A stretch of DNA of 64,000 nt from Diadophis punctatus similis (taxonomy: Eukaryota > Chordata > Lepidosauria > Squamata > Dipsadidae), in assembly GCA_023053685.1 (NCBI GenBank), contig JALIGW010000004.1:85037679-85101678 (forward strand). Direction: 5' to 3'. The translations under genes and the position numbers were made by a program. Positions 57,661-64,000 of this stretch are shown one piece after another. The notes under the pieces were generated by a model. That model ran no database searches and had not been told where the DNA came from. It saw only the letters and a program-made list of their open reading frames with translations. How positions within the stretch are numbered: position 1 is the first letter of the stretch; each line of letters begins with the position of its first letter.

Positions 57661-58205
57661 TCTAAAAACCTCAATAGCTCGTTGATATTTCCTACTCCAC
57701 AAGGAGAAAGGGAAGGGCTCTGGGATAGAGATGCAAATATGGGTGAAGTAAGTTCAATGATACCATCTACTTCCATGCATGGACCAAATGGACTCCAATT
57801 TACCTGTACAGTTTTAAACTTACTGATTGAGACCTTCTTCTGTAACTGGACTCTGGATCACATTATCCAGTGCACTGAAGGAAGAAAGTTCAATCATCAA
57901 ACTATTTGTTTTTTTAGTGAAAAGGAGCCAGGATATTGAACTCAGAAACAAGGATGACGAAAGCAGGAGAAATAGGAAAGTAAAATGAGAGGAAAAAATA
58001 GTATTATGTGTACTTTCTTTTGGTACAGTTGGTGGATATGCAATTTCCTCTATTATGACTGATTAAGAGATAAAAGGAGATGCCTCGTAATCTTTTTTTA
58101 AAGGCATTTTTTTAAAAAAGTATTTTTCAATAAAGGCTACCACAAATTTAAATTTAAGTTAAAACTCCCGTAAATGAATTTGGAAAATTATTTTATATAT
58201 TGGGG
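57661..58205. other. Unique sequence, nothing recognised
   Basis: An 85-codon open frame (57682-57939) has no domain. Confidence 0.4.
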
Positions 58206-58455
58206 AGAATAGCTCATGAAGCAGCAGATGGAAACTAATCAAGGAGAGAATCAACCTAGAACTAAGGAGAAAGTTCCTGATAGAACAATTAACCAGTGGA
58301 ACAGCTTGCCTCTAGAAGTTGTGAATGCTCCAACACTGGAAGTTTTTAAGAAGAGATTAGACAACCATTTGTCTGAAATGGTATAGTTTCCTGCCTGAGC
58401 AGGGGGTGGGACTAGAAGACCTCCAAGGTCCCTTCCAACTCTGTTATTCTGTTTA
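58206..58455 (+). mobile_element. CR1 LINE 3' end
   Basis: CAGATGGAAACTAATCAAGG to CCAACTCTGTTATTCTGTTT. The flank downstream is shared with the copy at 33515. Confidence 0.87.
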
Positions 58456-58484
58456 GCATCATCCTACTTCAAGCTCTGGAATAG

Positions 58485-58562
58485 TAATAGGAATAATAAC
58501 TTTATTGTCACTTTGAATGTACACCAATCAGCACACATCAAAGTGAAATTTCGTTGGGTGTA
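58485..58562 (-). mobile_element. CR1-type LINE 3' tail
   Basis: AATAATAACTTTATTGTCAC, TTTGAATGTACACCAATCAG and GTGAAATTTCGTTGGGTGTA. Same family as 28085 and 59241. Confidence 0.7.
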
Positions 58563-59100
58563 CCTGAATGAATTTTGTCTGGTTCAAACTGAACAATCCT
58601 GAAAATTTGCAGAACTAATGGGTTAAATCTGGAACAAGAAAGGGGAAAAATGATATTTCTGCAGAATGCTGTGAAAATGCAACTATTCCAATGGTTCTTG
58701 AAATGTTAAAAAGAGATGGAAAGGAAGCAGATATTCTGTAATTGCTTGTAAGGAAGGAAATCCTGTGGTTGAACCAGAACAATTAGAATCAGGAAAGAAT
58801 AATTCTATTCTTACATAAATCCAAGCATCCTCTATGGTTCTAGTCAAGGAACAATAGGCAGATGCCTCCAGCTTGTTTATAAAGCATTAAATAACGCCTG
58901 GCTTAACTGCTGTGTTCAAGTAACAGAAGTAAAGAGCATTTTTTAAAAGAGGAAATCCATTATGGTGATGTGTATCTCAATTTTTTCTTTAAAACAACCA
59001 GTCTGGCTTAGGGATGGGAAAATATTCCATCAGATATAAAAACGAATTCAACAGGAGAACAGTACCAATCCACAGCACAAAAACACAGTTTAAAAACCAC
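58563..59100. other. Unique sequence, nothing recognised
   Basis: No gene recognised. Confidence 0.4.
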
Positions 59101-59103
59101 AGT

Positions 59104-59147
59104 GATGGATGGATGGATGGATGGATAGAGATGATAGATAGAAAGAT

Positions 59148-59240
<93 letters not shown>
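59104..59240. repeat. (GGAT)n/(GATA)n microsatellite
   Basis: A short GGAT run followed by about 90 bp of GATA. It is joined directly to the LINE 3' tail on its right. Confidence 0.96.
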
Positions 59241-59241
<1 letters not shown>

Positions 59242-59312
59242 ATAACTTTATTGTCACTTTGAATGTATACTGATCGGCATACATTAAAATGAAATTTCAT
59301 TGCATACAGCTC
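59241..59312 (-). mobile_element. CR1-type LINE 3' tail continuous with (GATA)n
   Basis: GAATAACTTTATTGTCACTT and AAATGAAATTTCATTGCATA. On the minus strand the LINE ends ...CAATAAAGTTATTC and goes straight into (TATC)n. Confidence 0.75.
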
Positions 59313-59343
59313 TCAAAAAGTCACCACCTCCAATATACCATAA

Positions 59344-59610
59344 CAGTGGTGGGATTCAAAATTTTTACTACCGGTTCTGAGGGCATGGATTGGTGGGCGT
59401 GGTGTGGTTTGTTGGGCATGGCTTGGTGGGTGTGGCAGGGGAAGGTTACCACAAAATCCCCATTTCCTCCCGATCAGCTGGGACTCGGGAGGCAGAGAAT
59501 AGATGGGGGCGGGGCCAGTCAGAGGTGGTATTTACCGGTTCTCCGAACTACTCAAAATTCCCGCTACCGGTTCTCCAGAACTGGTCAGAACCTGCTGAAA
59601 CCCATCTCTG
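59344..59610. mobile_element. hAT MITE, ACCGGTAG-type
   Basis: Ends CAGTGGTGGGATTC and GAAACCCATCTCTG. Flanking TACCATAA and CTACATAA agree in part. The interior shares TCTCCGAACTACTCAAAATT with the element at 43238. Confidence 0.85.
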
Positions 59611-59902
59611 CTACATAACCATGACAAAATAAATAAATAAATCATGCATATGCCCACATATATTATATGACACAGAGAATGACTGAAGACCCTAACTTTT
59701 AAAGAGATAATTTGCATAGAACTAGCTTGCAAGTGACTAGGAAATGGGTCCTGGCTGGGTCTTCTCCCATAAAGGTTGCAGCTATCGAACTAACAAACAT
59801 TAGGAAAGACACTTTTGCATTCCACCAAGCTCGGTATTCAAGGAAAGTGGATAACAGAGGATCAGGGGCTATCTCCAACCGATCCCTATCTTCCTACAGA
59901 GA

Positions 59903-60066
59903 CAATACCACACCACCTTGAACAAGTTGCCTATCTCCTAAGTAAATAATAATTGAGTAAATTGTCCTCTTTATTCCCAGCAACAATTGATCTGGGAGAG
60001 AAGTTAGGCGGACCAGACTTGGTTAGTATTTTGATAGGAGACAGCCTGAAGATTGTTGGCTGGAGA
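59903..60066 (+). pseudogene. 5S rRNA-like pseudogene or 5S-derived SINE
   Basis: The left part CACACCACCTTGAAC and CTATCTCC resembles the 5' region of vertebrate 5S rRNA. After about 45 bp of unrelated sequence the similarity resumes with TTGATCTGGGAG, then CTTGGTTAGTATTTTGATAG and GAGACAGCCTG, which correspond to the internal control region and 3' part. Divergence and the insertion make transcription as 5S rRNA unlikely. Confidence 0.55.
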
Positions 60067-60305
60067 GGGTAGACTGGGAAGTAAACGACAACAACAAAAT
60101 CAAGGGACAAAACTCCAGAACACCGCAAGGAGAAACCACTTCAATCTCATAGCTAAGAAAACCCCGTGGACGTTTTCTGAAAGGCACCCTCAGTCTTCAC
60201 ACACACAGCTTGGTCAGACAGTCTAAGACTGGTGGGAATTTAATAATTCGAGTCCTAATCACGGATCTAAGAATGATTAAGGTAGCATCTAAGAATATGT
60301 AGCAC

Positions 60306-60397
60306 CAAAGACAAATTCCTTGTGTGTCCAATCACACTTGGCCAATAAAGAATTCTATTCTATTCTATTCTATTCTATTCTATTCTGTTCTATTCTA
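60306..60397 (+). mobile_element. Snake-type CR1 3' tail with (TATTC)n
   Basis: CAAAGACAAATTCCTTGTGT, CCAATCACACTTGGCCAATA, then TATTC repeated about eight times. This end-plus-microsatellite form is known from CR1 elements of advanced snakes. Confidence 0.8.
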
Positions 60398-61257
60398 TAT
60401 AGGCAGTTCCAAGTGGTGTGGGTTTTTGTTTTTGTAGAATTAGAGTGTTCTTGCTGGATAAATTCAGTATTTCCAGATATTGAGGAAGTCCTTTAGGTAT
60501 CACTCCAAGGACTTCCATCATGACTGGTGTAAAAATGGATTTCTTTGCAATCCTAAATCTTTTGAAAAGTGTCCCTCTTAGAATAAGTCAGCTGGAAGAT
60601 GTGGGTACAATTGCCTTGTTACCCCTTTAAAGGTATATTTTAGGCCCCTTTGAAATGAATTGTAGAGCCAGCCGCTTTGAAAACAGACTAATGAAAGATG
60701 CATGAACTGGAGGTGGGGGAAATGAGAAAGGAGCTTATGTTGACAAAGATCTCAAGAGTTTCAGGCTTTAAATTATTGTTATTTCTTAAGAGTAATGTAT
60801 TAGGACAATTCTGTTATTTCTTGGCAATGAAAACTGAGAAGAAAATGTGATCTTTGGCTAGCCCTAACCCTTAAATTCCCCCAGAACGGGTTAAATGTAA
60901 TCTGCCTCCCAACACGTCAATTTTTAATTACGTTTTGTGCTTCTCCCCATCCTCCCAATTAAGAATTTCCGGAGTAGCAAACGCTGGGAGTCTTGGGAGT
61001 TTTCCCAAATTCCAACAGACCTCGTCCAGTTTAAATATTCGGTCCAGCAGCAGAATTCGACCTACAGCAGTCACAGGCCTCGAAAGAAGAGACGGGTGGT
61101 TTCCATTCCATCTGCTCCCAAAATGCTTTCTAAGGTTTTGGCTTTTTAAAAATAAATAAATAAATATATCTTTGGCTGCTGGAAGCACGGCCGGCCCGGA
61201 AAAATTAGGTCAGTCTAAAAGAAGAAGACCTTTTCATGTGCCACAATAATGGAAAGT
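60398..61257. other. Unique sequence, nothing recognised
   Basis: Open frames at 60928-61188 on both strands have no domain. Confidence 0.35.
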
Positions 61258-61263
61258 TATTAC

Positions 61264-61346
<83 letters not shown>
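61258..61346. repeat. (TAT)n microsatellite
   Basis: Perfect trinucleotide repeat of about 29 units. It explains the poly-Leu and poly-Tyr frames. Confidence 0.98.
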
Positions 61347-61347
<1 letters not shown>

Positions 61348-61395
61348 AGCATCATCTCAGTCCATCGGAATTCAAAGGTTTCCATTATGTTCCAT

Positions 61396-61778
61396 TTCAC
61401 AGTTCATTTAATGACCATTCAAAGTTACAACGGCAGGGAAAAAAGGGAGTTATGAACGTTTTTCACACTTACGACCATTGTAGCATCCCGGGGGGTCACA
61501 TGATTTAAATTCAGATGCTTGTCAACTAACTTGCATTTATGACGGTTGCAGTGTCGCGGGGTCACGCGATCCCCTTTTGCGACCTTCTGACAAGTAAAGT
61601 CAAACGAGGAAGCCAGATTCACTTAACGACCAGGTTACTAACTTAAGAACTGGAGTGATTCACTTAACAACCGTGGCAAGAAAGGTTGTAAAATGGGGCA
61701 AAACTCACTTAACAAATGTCTCGCTTAGCAACAGAAATTTTGGGCTCTCAGTTGCAGTCATAAGTCAAGGACTACCTG
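61396..61778 (+). mobile_element. Tigger-like MITE, left end lost
   Basis: Starts inside the element (CACAGTTCATTTAATGACCA) and ends AAGTCAAGGACTACCTG. The internal GTCACGCGATCCCC shows a mutated E-box. Confidence 0.8.
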
Positions 61779-63779
61779 TAATTGATCTGTTGCCAGGCAC
61801 GGTAGCCAAGCGTTAACATCCATTTCTACAGTGAAACAAATAAAACTGAACGTCAATCAATTGTGCATTAACAGAAAAAGAGAAACGCAGAAGAGGAAAA
61901 ATGATTTTGTCAGCTTAAGATAGAAAGCGATGCTCCGGATCTTCCGGCCATCTTTTGAATTTGTTCCCTATTCGCCAATCTCCTGTCTATTTGTTGCGGG
62001 ATCTATCCTCCAGTTTATCAGGGAGAGGATTCAATAAATAAATAAATTCACAACTATTTGATCACAGCCCTGTCCGTTTTGATGTCATTACAACACAGGT
62101 TAAAAAGAAGGAGTGTGTGGTTGTGTCCGTATCTTCAATTTTTAGAATCCCTTCTCTGTAAACAGAGTTGGCAAGCTTCCTAAAATGATACGATGCTTAA
62201 AGTCCAAACAAATAAGATTTTGCAAGGTTAGGATTACATGCCCCCTCCCACTTTTTTCTCCTCTTTAAAGAGGAAACAGCTTCTCCATTGGGATTTCATT
62301 TGTGTGGGATTTGAAGCATTTCCTATGGTTTGTTTAATATGCATATAAAATCAGTACCACATTAGTGGCTAATTGGCAAAGAGAATAGTTAATGCATGCA
62401 GATAATAAGAATTCTTAGCATAACACGGACACAGAGTCGAGTGAGAAGCCTGCACTGAATGAAGAAAAATCAGAGTTCAATAATATTTTGGTGTTCCTCT
62501 CTGGGCAGTTGCATCATTCAGACATGACTGCGTGCACACGAATATGAATGTGCCACCACAGACCAAATATCTAGACAAGATTTTCAGAGCATCTGTTCAC
62601 ACCACGTTTTTCCCGGAGTGAAGTTAGTTTGCACATTCGAGTGTTAAGATCACTGACAAACTGAGAATGAAATGCCTGTAACATTAATGGAAATACAGCG
62701 GAATATATTCATGAGGGTGAGTGCGCAGAATGGAAATGCTGAAGGGAAAAACACTATTAATTTGCCGACATTATTAAAAGGCCATTTAATGTTCTTGCTT
62801 ATTAGATAATTCAAGAGGCAGCTATGAGGGTTATTCTTTTTTGTTCTAGATTGTTAAAAAATCTCATTCAGACTTGGTTTGCAATGTTAAAACATCATGA
62901 ATGCAGATTAACTGGTTTAGCTGGTACCCAGCCTATAATTTAAAACCTAAAAATTAAGGAGTTTCCCATTTTTGCAAATATGTCAAAGTTCAGTTTGAGA
63001 ATTTTTTTTTTTAAAGTCATGCTATTACTTGTATGGGTTTAGAACTAATTTGCCTCATTGGTGCATTTTCATTTTCATTTTATTTATTTATTTTATTTTT
63101 ATTTGCAATTTTGCCTGATCGCATAGTTTTTGCAGGCGTTTTCAGATTATTTTTAAAAATATATATTTGGAAATATCTGTATATATTTTATAAATATTTA
63201 GAATATACATAGACATGCAAATATTTATATCTATAGAAATTAGGGGACTTTCTTCTTATTGGGAATTTTTAAACGGAAAGTCAAAGAAATGATTAAATTT
63301 CAACTGATGCCTTGGATTGAAAAATGGAAAATAGATAAACCATTTTTGGATATGAACTAAATAAATTATTCTCCATTCATACTGCTAGCTGAATCAAGAA
63401 GGGGAGAAAACTATACTTTTTTCTATAAATATCTGTTTTGTCCGTTTCTTTTCCAGAAATCTTTAAAACTAGTGCATGACTGGGTCAAATTATTATTTTT
63501 CCATTAGTGATGTACATAAAGAGACAGGCAGAGCTTTGATGGCCTTGATGGGATTCCTATATTGACTTTTATAAACGTACCCTGTGGATACTCTTCTTCT
63601 CCCTGATCTTAATTTCATTGAAGAGGATTATCTGAAATATCCATCCTTTTTTGTTTTGCTTTTTTAAAAAGGACAGCTGTTTAGCAGGAAAAGTAGAAGC
63701 CAAGTTGAACAGTACAAAGGAATGAAATCTAAGCCCATAAGAATTAATTTACCCCATGATAAACAATTCATACACTTGT
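61779..63779. other. Unique AT-rich sequence, possible conserved noncoding DNA
   Basis: Two kilobases almost free of recognised repeats, with balanced, non-simple AT-rich sequence (for example 62340-63000). No open frame of note. The texture resembles vertebrate conserved noncoding elements, but conservation cannot be judged from one sequence. Confidence 0.35.
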
Positions 63780-63785
63780 CCCAAA

Positions 63786-63945
63786 GGTGCTTTTTCAAAA
63801 GGCAATTAGCCTTTCTGTGTTTTTCCTTCAAGATGTTTCACTCCTTGAATGAGAAGCGAAACGTATTCAAGGAAAAACAAAGGAAGTCCAGTTGCCTTTG
63901 GGTCAACCATGATCTGGATGACTGAGATCCTCCATAGACAATTCA
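63786..63945. mobile_element. Penelope-like inverted pair (family A), centre deleted
   Basis: Left unit (minus) has AAGATGTTTCACTCC; right unit (plus) has GAATGAGAAGCGAAACGTATTC. The CTGAAGA halves and the centre are missing. Downstream GTCAACCATGATCTGGATGA and the end CTCCATAGAC follow the family. Confidence 0.6.
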
Positions 63946-64000
63946 GACATTCTAATGTTGTATCTTGCTTGCATTTTCCACCTAACCTGAGTATAACCAA

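Overview
The window looks like intergenic, repeat-dominated squamate reptile DNA, most probably from an advanced snake. I find no complete host protein-coding gene and no clear tRNA or snRNA gene. The assignment rests on the mix of repeats: CR1 LINE 3' ends, two Sauria SINEs, BovB-tailed tRNA SINEs, many Tigger-like and hAT MITEs, LINE 3' tails that end in (TATTC)n or (TATC)n microsatellites, and a GATA/GACA block like the Bkm satellite of snakes. All of this is recognised by eye from sequence patterns; family names have not been checked against a repeat library.

Layout. 1-8.7 kb: CR1 fragments (one nested in another), a CR1-tailed tRNA SINE, GATA/GACA repeats, Tigger-like MITEs and a short foldback hAT. 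8.76-10.25 kb: a 1.5 kb GC-rich hAT with a perfect 8-bp target duplication, a 240-bp-arm foldback and a perfect 62-bp palindrome. 11-16 kb: four Tigger-like MITEs, a mariner-type MITE and another clean hAT. 16.7-19.5 kb: Penelope-like fragments. 23.8-24.6 kb: a hAT carrying an antisense coiled-coil protein fragment, apparently a captured host exon. 26.4-27.8 kb: a CpG island, the best candidate for host promoter function. 29-31 kb: a perfect inverted Penelope-like repeat, a tRNA SINE with internal tandem amplification and a Sauria SINE. 32.2-32.9 kb: compound tetranucleotides. 36.4-37.2 kb: a short Penelope-like insertion with target duplication. 39.4-43 kb: an L2-type LINE end and a decayed LINE reverse transcriptase lacking the motif A region. 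43-53 kb: hATs, two Tigger-like MITEs each carrying a nested hAT, SINEs and one possible host exon at 51.3 kb. 53.8-61.8 kb: paired CR1 ends, a 5S-rRNA-like pseudogene and LINE tails with microsatellites. 61.8-64 kb: mostly unique AT-rich DNA that may hold conserved noncoding elements.

The most interesting signal is in the Penelope-like repeats. Three repeat families share a hammerhead-ribozyme-like layout (CUGANGA, short stem-loop, GAAAC or a close variant), and in one of them the terminal units lie head to head. Other points of interest are hAT capture of coding sequence, SINEs that share a tRNA head but have different LINE tails, and about 16 Tigger-like MITE copies, many carrying E-box and AP-1-like motifs.
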